A stretch of 64,000 nucleotides of DNA from an uncultured Lachnospiraceae bacterium (GTDB lineage: Bacteria; Bacillota; Clostridia; Lachnospirales; Lachnospiraceae): NCBI GenBank assembly GCA_910579275.1, contig CAJTTO010000007.1:1-64000 (forward strand), in the 5' to 3' direction. The notes under the pieces are model-generated. The model saw only the letters and a list, made by a program, of their open reading frames with translations, was not told the origin of the DNA and searched no databases. Positions within the stretch are counted from its first letter, which is position 1. Each line of letters begins with the position of its first letter. Shown one piece after another: positions 34,813 through 42,239 of this stretch. The position numbers and the translations under genes are program-made.

Positions 34813-36234
34813 TTATTTTTTCTTCACCACCAACGCCATCTTGACCATCCCTTCCTGCTTCCCGAGGAGTGTAGGTACATCAGCAGTGCGATCCATGCAT
34901 TGGAATTTTCCTTTTTTGTCAGATTTCAGTGTATGGTATTCCGGCGACATGCCTTTGCGGGCTGTTGCCAAGATAGCCGTAGTACCGGGTGTACGGACAG
35001 CTTTCATAAGGTTATTTGGGTTCATTGGCTTTGCGGATACACCCATGCGGCTTAAGGTGTTCTTTGTGCTCAGCATGCTCACTGCCATCGGTCCTTGATC
35101 CATGTAACCGGGGATTGTCTGCTGCCGTTCCGCGGACATTATCAGCCTGCCCAGATCCGGCTTCATGCCAACCGCGTTTAACAGGTTATAGACTGCCACG
35201 CAGGATCCCCCGATAAGCGCTGCACTGCTGCCGCCCATCCTGAAAGCCGAAAGCTCGCCCATGTCGCAGATATACCCCGCATCATTCAGCGCCGCCTTTG
35301 GAATGGGCATACACATATTGTTGGCATAGTTTGACCTTATTGCCTTGTCTGACACCCCATAATTCTGCGGAAAATCCTGTACTCCTGCATACCACTGGTT
35401 CATGTCTTCCGTCAGGTCGGGCATAATATCGCCCATGCCGCTGCCTGTATCTGTAAGGCTGTCATCCCCAGTATTTCCTGTATACATCCCGCTCCCAGTA
35501 TCTCCTGACGGCTGGGTGCTGCCGCCATCTCCGCCCGACGCCGGAGCACCTGCGTCTGCGGATGCCGCACTCTCCCCGGCAGCGTCGGAGCCCTCTGCCG
35601 CCTCTGCACTGCCCTCACTTTCGGATTCCTCTGGTGGATTCAGATTGTTGATTTTTTCTGCCATGGCTGCGGGCAGCTGTTCTTCTATGGGTTTTCTTGA
35701 AGGCGCTTCCTCTCCGCTCTGATCCGCATCCTCTGACTTCTCAGGGGCAGGCTCTTCTGTAATTTCAATGAATCCTCCATAAATGCACATTGCATGGCTG
35801 GTGTTAAGGATTCCGTTTGCCCCGTCGAGACAGTTTCCCTCGTTCGTTTCCTCCCATACCTTTAATGTCTTCGGGCTGCACTTACAGCCTTCACACCCCA
35901 TAGCACTTTTCGCCTTGTCCAAAATGTTAAAAAGGGGAACCGTCGCACTAAGCACCTTACCCGCCACATTCTTGGGATTTGTTTCTGCCGTGCACCTCCC
36001 GAACTGAAGGATATGCCTGTCCGCCTTATGGTCATTGGCATTCATCAGGGGATGATCCAAGTTCTGGAAATAAACCCCGTGATCTTTTGGCAGATTCAGG
36101 TACTGGTACTTCAGCGTGCCCTTGTCACATTTTGCGACCATCAGCCGCTGTACGAACTCCTTTGGCTTTTCCTGCGCCAGCCCCGCCTGTGCGACTGCCT
36201 GCAATGCATTTCCTAACAAATTCAAATCTCCCAT
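34813..36234 (-). CDS. PAAR-like (DUF4280) protein with a C-terminal domain of possible cysteine-peptidase type
   Basis: A 473-residue protein. Residues 1-165 match the DUF4280/PAAR-like spike-tip family (LMVAKCDKGTL, LQFGRC, GKVLSATVPLFNILDKAKSA, GCEGCKCSP, ILNTSHAMCIYGGFIEI). Residues about 166-285 are an Asp/Glu/Ser/Gly-rich linker. The C-terminal ~190 residues are globular: GGSCVAVYNLLNAVG, then EYHTLK and CMDRTADVP, an order that recalls papain-like Cys-His-Asp enzymes, but this is only inferred. It is the last gene of the leftward spike operon, next to an Imm11-like gene. It probably caps the VgrG-like spike and may carry an effector. Confidence 0.75.
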   Translation of the reverse strand: MGDLNLLGNALQAVAQAGLAQEKPKEFVQRLMVAKCDKGTLKYQYLNLPKDHGVYFQNLDHPLMNANDHKADRHILQFGRCTAETNPKNVAGKVLSATVPLFNILDKAKSAMGCEGCKCSPKTLKVWEETNEGNCLDGANGILNTSHAMCIYGGFIEITEEPAPEKSEDADQSGEEAPSRKPIEEQLPAAMAEKINNLNPPEESESEGSAEAAEGSDAAGESAASADAGAPASGGDGGSTQPSGDTGSGMYTGNTGDDSLTDTGSGMGDIMPDLTEDMNQWYAGVQDFPQNYGVSDKAIRSNYANNMCMPIPKAALNDAGYICDMGELSAFRMGGSSAALIGGSCVAVYNLLNAVGMKPDLGRLIMSAERQQTIPGYMDQGPMAVSMLSTKNTLSRMGVSAKPMNPNNLMKAVRTPGTTAILATARKGMSPEYHTLKSDKKGKFQCMDRTADVPTLLGKQEGMVKMALVVKKK

Positions 36235-36765
36235 CTATCTCACCTCTACCCTCTCAAATTCTACTCCGTATACATTCCTGCGGCTTATGCTCTCCGCCAT
36301 CCTGAGGGAGACAAGCACCCTGTTGTGTGTCGTCTCCTTTATGCTGAACACATCGGCATTCGGTATTTTCCTGTGATCCACCACCAGTCTTTTGACCGTT
36401 CCGTCGGGCATGACCACGCAATCCTCGTGGAGACATTCATAACATTTTATATCCGGTATGCTGTAGCTCACAGATGAGTCCGTCATCCTGTCAATGACAT
36501 CCGGAAGGAGCGCCAGTGTCTTAAAACGTATTGTGTCGTCATACAGCTCCATCACGCTCCTGATGGTATCATTGACCATAAACGTGGGCTGCAGAAGTAT
36601 ACCCGGCATCTGTTCCTCGTCGCCATACCTGAAATATGCCACTGACCCAGTCGGCATTCCCTCAAAGTTTTGATGTGTCAGCCGGTAAGGATAGTTCCCC
36701 GGCTCCGGCAGCACGGGACGAACCGGATTCTCCGCAAGCTGTCTTAACAAAAAATATTCCATCAT
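36235..36765 (-). CDS. Imm11-like (DUF1629-type) protein
   Basis: A 176-residue soluble protein. The C-terminal third (KIPNADVFSIKET...RVLVSLRMAESISRRN...VYGVEFERVEV) matches the closing pattern of Imm11/DUF1629 proteins, a family found beside polymorphic toxins and injection-system effectors. The match is by eye and moderate. Its start overlaps the pentapeptide-repeat gene by 4 bases and its stop abuts the PAAR-like gene, so all are translated from one message. GGAGG precedes the ATG. Confidence 0.55.
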   Translation of the reverse strand: MMEYFLLRQLAENPVRPVLPEPGNYPYRLTHQNFEGMPTGSVAYFRYGDEEQMPGILLQPTFMVNDTIRSVMELYDDTIRFKTLALLPDVIDRMTDSSVSYSIPDIKCYECLHEDCVVMPDGTVKRLVVDHRKIPNADVFSIKETTHNRVLVSLRMAESISRRNVYGVEFERVEVR

Positions 36766-37712
36766 GTCTGTCCTCCGTTTCCGATTCCAATAGCATCCTG
36801 GTATATGTCATATTCCCTGTCCGTCCCGTCAAAGGGAATCCATTTCATTTTCATCCCTTTACAGTCAAGCCCCGCAGTCTCACAGTCCAAAGCCATAGCT
36901 CCATACATAGTGCCTGACTTCATGTGCACATCTCTAAAAATACATTCCACAAAACGAACATCGTTCAGGTTGACATCCTCAAACGTACAGTGTGCAAAGC
37001 TGCACTTTACAAACTTGGATTTTTCCAGACTGCATCCAGTTATGTTCAGATTTCTGTATCCCTGCCCTTCAAAGTGTCCGAACACCATAGGATGGTCGGC
37101 GGGCGGGTCTGCCAGATCCATTGGATAAACTTCAATATATACTGGTTTCTGCCAGTCCTGATACTCCCCGACACTTATTGCAAATCCCGGCTGTACCCTG
37201 ATCAGAGAGAAATTCTCAATCTCATCCGCGTCAAGCAGGAAGTACTTTAGCAGACCATACAGATAGGATGTCATCTCACCGAGTCGGCTTTCCATCATGT
37301 GCCTGATGACGGAGTCTCTGACATGCCTGCGTACCCCCTTTTCCTCCGCAAGCCTGACCAGACTGCCGCGCAGGCTGTCCCAGCATGAAAAGAGCGGTGT
37401 TATGTCCATATCCATGTCATTGAGAAGCTTTCCCGTAATCTCATCCTTATCGTATGCCTCGATCCGTGCACACTGCCGTTCTTCCCATGCTGTTGTCCGT
37501 ATCAGTGATACCGTAATCTTACCGACACTGGTACTGCTGTTTTCCATAGCGCGTGCTGTCTCCGCAAAAAAGCCGGAAAAGGTATGCCTTGCATTTTCCA
37601 TGAGCTGTGCCATGTTTTCCTCAATCGCCTTTTTCGTACCCTGCCGGAAGACTTCAAACGCGCTGCCAAAATCCTCATTCTTAAAATCCTCAATATATTC
37701 ATTCATTGTCAT
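36762..37712 (-). CDS. Pentapeptide-repeat protein of the injection locus
   Basis: A 316-residue protein. The N-terminal ~200 residues are helical and not recognised. The C-terminal ~100 residues contain degenerate pentapeptide repeats (NITGCSLEKSKFVKCSFAHC, then FEDVNLNDVRFVECIFRDV) that build a right-handed beta-helix. Such proteins occur in several injection-system and Rhs loci, where they are often associated with VgrG or effector loading. It lies between the VgrG-like gene and the Imm11-like gene with tight spacing. Confidence 0.75.
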   Translation of the reverse strand: MTMNEYIEDFKNEDFGSAFEVFRQGTKKAIEENMAQLMENARHTFSGFFAETARAMENSSTSVGKITVSLIRTTAWEERQCARIEAYDKDEITGKLLNDMDMDITPLFSCWDSLRGSLVRLAEEKGVRRHVRDSVIRHMMESRLGEMTSYLYGLLKYFLLDADEIENFSLIRVQPGFAISVGEYQDWQKPVYIEVYPMDLADPPADHPMVFGHFEGQGYRNLNITGCSLEKSKFVKCSFAHCTFEDVNLNDVRFVECIFRDVHMKSGTMYGAMALDCETAGLDCKGMKMKWIPFDGTDREYDIYQDAIGIGNGGQT

Positions 37713-37726
37713 ATGGCGGTAATCCC

Positions 37727-39094
37727 CTAATTAATCATTATCTGCTGCGCACCCATCTGGATCAGCTTGTCCGTGATATCTATGTAGGATTCCCCAGTGC
37801 TTATCAGAATCTTGTTCTCCGCATGCAGGGTAATTCCTTCCTTTGCGTAAAGCATCATGTTTGTCATGGAATTGACATTGATATCCTTGTCAGAATGTAT
37901 CGTGATGCCGTACTCATCCTCCATGTTTATGAAAATGCGCTGCTCCTTACAGGTAATGTACATCCCCTCCTCGGTCAGCAGTATCTCCTTTCCCGCAGGG
38001 GAACGCCATTTTTTATGCACGGGGTTATCCAACGGCGAGACATTCACTGAGCTTGCCGCAAATGCATCCCCCTCGCTGCCTGACGGAAAAAATACGCGCA
38101 CGGTGTCCCCGACTGCCGGCATACAGTAAAAACCGCTCCCATCGCTTGAAGAATACGCAGTCGAATACGGAAACCAGAAATCACCACCGGAATCATACGA
38201 TGCATCAATGTCTGTCAGATGAACCTGCACTTTATCCTGCTTTACTGCCTGCACCATGCCCGTAAACATCTTGCCTGCCGCCTGTCCGTTTGGCTGTGCT
38301 TCCTGTCCCTTTACATTCCCCGCATTCATCCCGAGCGCCTCTGTCTCCGGCATCACATATGCGGTTGTCCTGAGCACACCGCCCGCCATCTCAGACACAT
38401 AGCCGCGGACGACACTGGAACTGCCGCCGTAAGACACCTTGTCACCAATTTCAACTGCCTGTCCGCTCGTAAGCTTAGTACTGACGCTGTCATCCTCCGA
38501 CGCAAAACCGAACTCCACATCACTCAGTTCATAACTTTTTCCCGTGTCCGGCACCCCTATGGTAATCTTCGGTTTCGGTGCCGTGGTATCCGCGCATATG
38601 GGCGCTCCCAGCTGTGATGCCATCCTCTTTGCAAACTCCCATGCCGTCTCATTGTACTGCATTATCAAACTGCCGGATGCATGATCGGATGCCCGCATTT
38701 CAAGGTTTGCCCTTCCATTAAATGCCTGACTGACAACCTGTTCATAGGTACTGGATTTTTTCTGAAAGCTCTTGTTTTCCTTCTCTTTGTCCAGGGTCGC
38801 CGCGACAGCATCAAGGGTAAGTTCAAGAACCGCATACTCCTGTTCTTTCCTCACATTAGCCGCGCGCACCACTCCCATAAAAAGAGTTTCGGGCTGTCCT
38901 GCGGCAGAAGTGGTTATCTTCACGGTACTTTGGGGTGTGATATGCTGTATATACTTATTGCCTGCCTCGTACTCCACCTCTCCCTCGAGTTTTGCCGTGC
39001 CATACCTGTTCATGGCGTTTTCCACTTTCAGCGACAACAGCCTGTTAATCGGGCTGACGTCTGTCTTAAGATTCAGATAGGTTATTGTCTCCAT
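37727..39094 (-). CDS. VgrG/gpD-like spike protein, short form
   Basis: A 455-residue spike protein. The N-terminal ~240 residues are of the phage late-control D/gp27 type (strand-rich, FMGVVRAANVRKEQEYAVLE, YNETAWEFAKRMASQLG). Next comes a gp5-type OB domain (MFTGMVQAVKQDKVQVHL, GFYCMPAVGDTVRVFFP) and a short C-terminal beta-helix (ITIHSDKDINVNS..., ITLHAENKILIS). It lacks an effector extension, unlike its 2402-residue relative at 46163. The stop is 14 bases before the pentapeptide gene. A trimer of this protein capped by the PAAR-like protein is the likely assembly. Confidence 0.88.
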   Translation of the reverse strand: METITYLNLKTDVSPINRLLSLKVENAMNRYGTAKLEGEVEYEAGNKYIQHITPQSTVKITTSAAGQPETLFMGVVRAANVRKEQEYAVLELTLDAVAATLDKEKENKSFQKKSSTYEQVVSQAFNGRANLEMRASDHASGSLIMQYNETAWEFAKRMASQLGAPICADTTAPKPKITIGVPDTGKSYELSDVEFGFASEDDSVSTKLTSGQAVEIGDKVSYGGSSSVVRGYVSEMAGGVLRTTAYVMPETEALGMNAGNVKGQEAQPNGQAAGKMFTGMVQAVKQDKVQVHLTDIDASYDSGGDFWFPYSTAYSSSDGSGFYCMPAVGDTVRVFFPSGSEGDAFAASSVNVSPLDNPVHKKWRSPAGKEILLTEEGMYITCKEQRIFINMEDEYGITIHSDKDINVNSMTNMMLYAKEGITLHAENKILISTGESYIDITDKLIQMGAQQIMIN

Positions 39095-39716
39095 TGTTTT
39101 CCTCCTCCGTTAAAAAATTTATGCTGTCAATGATCTGTTTGGCGATGGGCATCATTCTCTTGCTGTATTTTGTCGGGAAATTGATATTCCCAATCATTAC
39201 CCTGTCACCAACACTGACATAAAACATTACATTATGTACGTTACAGTCAACGGCACGCGTGCCTGCCTCCATGATGCCTATATTGTGGTCATGCAGCCTG
39301 ACAACGCCGTTAGCTAGTACTTTTGATTTTGGACCGTAATTTTCCAAAAGCTTTGCGGACATCTTCATAAATTTGGGAATTCCGTCGTCCGGAACCACGC
39401 TGTCCGTCCTGTTGAGCGTAATTTGGAACGGCGTTTCAAAATCCGCATATACGCTCTTTGGCGGATTGCCAAACGGGTAAAATGACCTTCTTGTCTCGTC
39501 ATCAAGTTTCTCAAAGCTTTCCGGCATGTACAGGGAGATACCCGCATCTTCGTCAGGTCTTCGTGCAAACCGGACTTCCCTGCCCTCGATGTGGACAAAT
39601 TCGTCAAATATTGACTCCTGCCGCTCCCTTTCCCTCTGCTCCTCGTCAAGCGCATCCATCTGCGCCTGCGCGGCTGATTTTCGTTCCTTCATTATTTCTT
39701 CATCACGATATCCCAT
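39066..39716 (-). CDS. DcrB/DUF1795-like protein, possible effector chaperone
   Basis: A 216-residue soluble protein. After a charged N-terminal helix, the body (ISLYMPESFEKLDDE...FYPFGNPPKSVYADFETPFQITLN) recalls the DcrB/DUF1795 fold of the Eag chaperones that load Rhs and PAAR effectors onto VgrG. The match is by pattern only. Its end overlaps the VgrG-like gene by 29 bases. The position at the head of the spike operon fits a loading role. Confidence 0.5.
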   Translation of the reverse strand: MGYRDEEIMKERKSAAQAQMDALDEEQRERERQESIFDEFVHIEGREVRFARRPDEDAGISLYMPESFEKLDDETRRSFYPFGNPPKSVYADFETPFQITLNRTDSVVPDDGIPKFMKMSAKLLENYGPKSKVLANGVVRLHDHNIGIMEAGTRAVDCNVHNVMFYVSVGDRVMIGNINFPTKYSKRMMPIAKQIIDSINFLTEEENNGDNNLSES

Positions 39717-39747
39717 GGCTGATCTTACCTTTCTCTTTCTGTTATTT

Positions 39748-40473
39748 TTAATACATATTATTTTCGTTATCCTTGTTTACTTTAAAGACGTTATATCCTG
39801 TTACTCCCCCTATAAGGGTTAAAACCGCTATCTTATCCCACGTCAATCCATATGTATATCCAAATATAAACATCACTATAAGCGGACCGATTATACACAA
39901 CATCTGTCTTGTACTGTACTTCTTAACACAACAGACATAATCATCTTTAACTTTATCCTTCTTTATCTTTTCATCTATTTTATCATTTAAGATTGTAAGC
40001 TCATATTCCATTTGTTGTTGTTTATGCCTATCTATATCAAATAAAAAATATAAGCCTGGAAATGGAATAATAAATATGCACACAAGTACACCTGTAACCA
40101 CAATCAACAATATATACAGCATAATGTATAAACCTGCCAAATCAAGCACATTTACGCCCTCTGCGCCTGTTGGTATTGTCTGTAACTGCTTATATATTTT
40201 ATAAAAATCAGTAAATCCATCAAATTTTGCAAAGACCAAATTTACCAGTAAGCCGAAAATTATAGTTATTATTATCGGAAAATATAAGATATTTCTCCTT
40301 TTGATATAAGAATCCAATTTGTATTTTCGCGACATCATATCATTTCCCGGTATTTCTTCATTGTAAAATTTGTCTATTCTCCTCTGTGACTCTAAATTAA
40401 TTTTATATAAATCATAATTACTGTTATTTCTTATTTTCTTTAAATCCTTATCCAATTCTGTATATTTAGACAT
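39748..40473 (-). CDS. Membrane protein, possible orphan immunity protein
   Basis: A 241-residue AT-rich gene. The N-terminal ~70 residues are charged and helical, followed by four membrane segments (YFPIIITIIFGLLVNLVFA, LYIMLYILLIVVTGVLVCIF, QMLCIIGPLIVMFIFGYTYG, AVLTLIGGVTGY). No family was recognised. GGAAAGG precedes the ATG at 40473. It follows an internally deleted Rhs remnant, the usual place for an immunity gene, so it may protect against a toxin whose gene has been lost. Confidence 0.6.
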   Translation of the reverse strand: MSKYTELDKDLKKIRNNSNYDLYKINLESQRRIDKFYNEEIPGNDMMSRKYKLDSYIKRRNILYFPIIITIIFGLLVNLVFAKFDGFTDFYKIYKQLQTIPTGAEGVNVLDLAGLYIMLYILLIVVTGVLVCIFIIPFPGLYFLFDIDRHKQQQMEYELTILNDKIDEKIKKDKVKDDYVCCVKKYSTRQMLCIIGPLIVMFIFGYTYGLTWDKIAVLTLIGGVTGYNVFKVNKDNENNMY

Positions 40474-40493
40474 ACTATTTTCCTTTCCAAGTA

Positions 40494-41006
40494 TCAGCAA
40501 ATTTCCCTGTCATAGCTGTATTCTGTGTACAGGACTCCCTCCCCGCTGATTCCGCCGTCCATGCTCCTGCGCCCGGTCAGGCTCTGGTACATGTTGTAGG
40601 TGAGGGTCAGGCGCACGCCGTTCCTGTCGGTGCTTTCCACCATGTTCCCTTCCCTGTCGTAGCGGAAGTGTTCGCTGGCGCCCATGGCATCCGTCCGCGT
40701 CGAGAGCAGCCCGCGGCAGTTGTAGGCATAGGATGCCGTGTGCCCTTCCCCGTCGGTCGCCGTCAGGATGTTCCCCGCGTGGTCGTAGGTGTAGCGCTCA
40801 TGGCTGCCGTCAGCCCTTGTCACAAGCGTCACCCTGCCCCATGCATCTGTCTGGAAACGTGTGGTGTAGCCCATGCTGTCCGTCGTGCGGGTGAGGTTTC
40901 CGGAAACGTCGTAGGCAAACGTCTGGCTGCTGCCCTCCGGCGTGGTCACGGATGTCCTGCGCCCTGACAGGTCAAAGCCGTATGCGTCTGTTGTTGCCAC
41001 CGACAT
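40494..41006 (-). pseudogene. Internally deleted Rhs remnant
   Basis: A 170-codon fragment that copies part of the Rhs core of the genes at 42239 and 46163. It carries AYGFDLSGRRTSVTTPEGSS through to LTGRRSMDGGI, then jumps directly to SGEGVLYTEYSYDRE and stops. The intact copies have about 100 residues between those two points, so an in-frame deletion, apparently at GGI/GGN, fused them. No Rhs N-terminus, no DPSG junction and no toxin remain. It is the decayed core of a third toxin cassette. Confidence 0.8.
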
Positions 41007-41092
41007 AATACCTATGCGATAAAATAAATGGAAATCTTATATTTCAAAAGTTAAATGCTGACATATATCCAAGCAAAAGAAAAAATGTACCT

Positions 41093-41773
41093 TTAACTAA
41101 ATTTTTTCCTAATTTTATGTGTCATAATATCTGCCAGCCGTGTTGGTAAAGGTATATGACTATCTTTCGTAATCATATTTTCTACAACACACATTGCTGT
41201 TTCCAAATCAATCTTATTACCCATTGAAATAAATATTGGCTTCACATTTAGTTGTGTTCTTAACACCCTTCCATAAACCTCGCCATTAATTACAATATCA
41301 TTAAATGCAAATTTCTCATTCAAAGGCATTGGAAAATCTACATTATTAATTTTGTAATAAGATTTTGCAATTCCAATACTTGGCATATCAATCAATATGC
41401 CTGCCTGTGTTGCAATTCCCATATGTCTCGGATGCAAATATCCATTTCCATCAAAAAAGTAGATATCTGGAACATTATTCAACAAACATTTCGTTTTTAG
41501 AAATAATGGAACTTCTCTAAATGCAAGACATCCTGGAATATATGGTGTCACAACTTTGTCAATACAATATTTACTTTCAACAATATCTTTTGTGTTATAA
41601 TCAACAACAACAATACAGCATACCGCATATTCTATTTCATTTTCTTTCCAATATGCCAAATCTACCCCTGCCACAAGCGTTATATCCCATATATTTACAT
41701 AATTTCGATAAATGATTTTACCTTGCATAGCAATCTGAATATCTATATACCTTTTTACCAAATCATCATCCAT
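41093..41773 (-). CDS. nfi: Endonuclease V (deoxyinosine 3'-endonuclease)
   Basis: A 226-residue endonuclease V, which nicks DNA near deoxyinosine, the product of adenine deamination. Catalytic landmarks are intact: AGVDLAYW (first aspartate), TPYIPGCLAFREVP (glutamate), FFDGNGYLHPRHMG (second aspartate and histidine) and MPSIGIAKS. It overlaps the YwqK-type immunity gene by 8 bases and follows a YwqJ deaminase. I chose the ATG at 41773 because AGGTGA lies 8 bases upstream. In Bacillus subtilis nfi (ywqL) follows ywqK in the same way. It may repair damage by the deaminase. Confidence 0.9.
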   Translation of the reverse strand: MDDDLVKRYIDIQIAMQGKIIYRNYVNIWDITLVAGVDLAYWKENEIEYAVCCIVVVDYNTKDIVESKYCIDKVVTPYIPGCLAFREVPLFLKTKCLLNNVPDIYFFDGNGYLHPRHMGIATQAGILIDMPSIGIAKSYYKINNVDFPMPLNEKFAFNDIVINGEVYGRVLRTQLNVKPIFISMGNKIDLETAMCVVENMITKDSHIPLPTRLADIMTHKIRKKFS

Positions 41774-42239
41774 TACTTTTCTCACCTGTTACTTTTTTAT
41801 GCCATTCTTTTCCACTATCTCGTAATTCAATATCTGATTGAGTTGGTTTCTCCTTATTTACAATTAAGTTATTACTTTCATCCCACTCCTTTCTAGTTAA
41901 CTCAACACCATACTCCGAATATGATACAGATTTTAACCTCCCATCTTCAAAATATGTTATATCTTCACCAAAAACACGACCTCTTTTCATACAAGCTCTA
42001 CGTTCAATATTTCCATTTGGATAAAAATAAACACACTCCCCTTCCTCAAATCCGTTCTTATATTTACCATAATATAATACATTACCAAATTCATCTAATT
42101 CATATGTTAGACCACTAAAAGCTTTCCCTCCATCTTCTTCATCCTTGTCAAGCATTCTGTCACTACAGTATTCATAACATAATTCGTTATAATCAATTCC
42201 ATTTTCAACTAAATATGTCTTTTTAAGTATTTTCTCCAT
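41766..42239 (-). CDS. YwqK-family MORN-repeat immunity protein
   Basis: A 157-residue protein with MORN-like repeats (YGKYKNGFEEGECVYFYPNG, then DITYFEDGRLKSV), the pattern of the YwqK antitoxin family that neutralises YwqJ-type deaminase toxins. GGAGG precedes the ATG. The start overlaps the stop of the Rhs-YwqJ cassette (TAATG), so it is translationally coupled to its toxin, and it overlaps endonuclease V at its other end. Confidence 0.85.
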   Translation of the reverse strand: MEKILKKTYLVENGIDYNELCYEYCSDRMLDKDEEDGGKAFSGLTYELDEFGNVLYYGKYKNGFEEGECVYFYPNGNIERRACMKRGRVFGEDITYFEDGRLKSVSYSEYGVELTRKEWDESNNLIVNKEKPTQSDIELRDSGKEWHKKVTGEKSNG

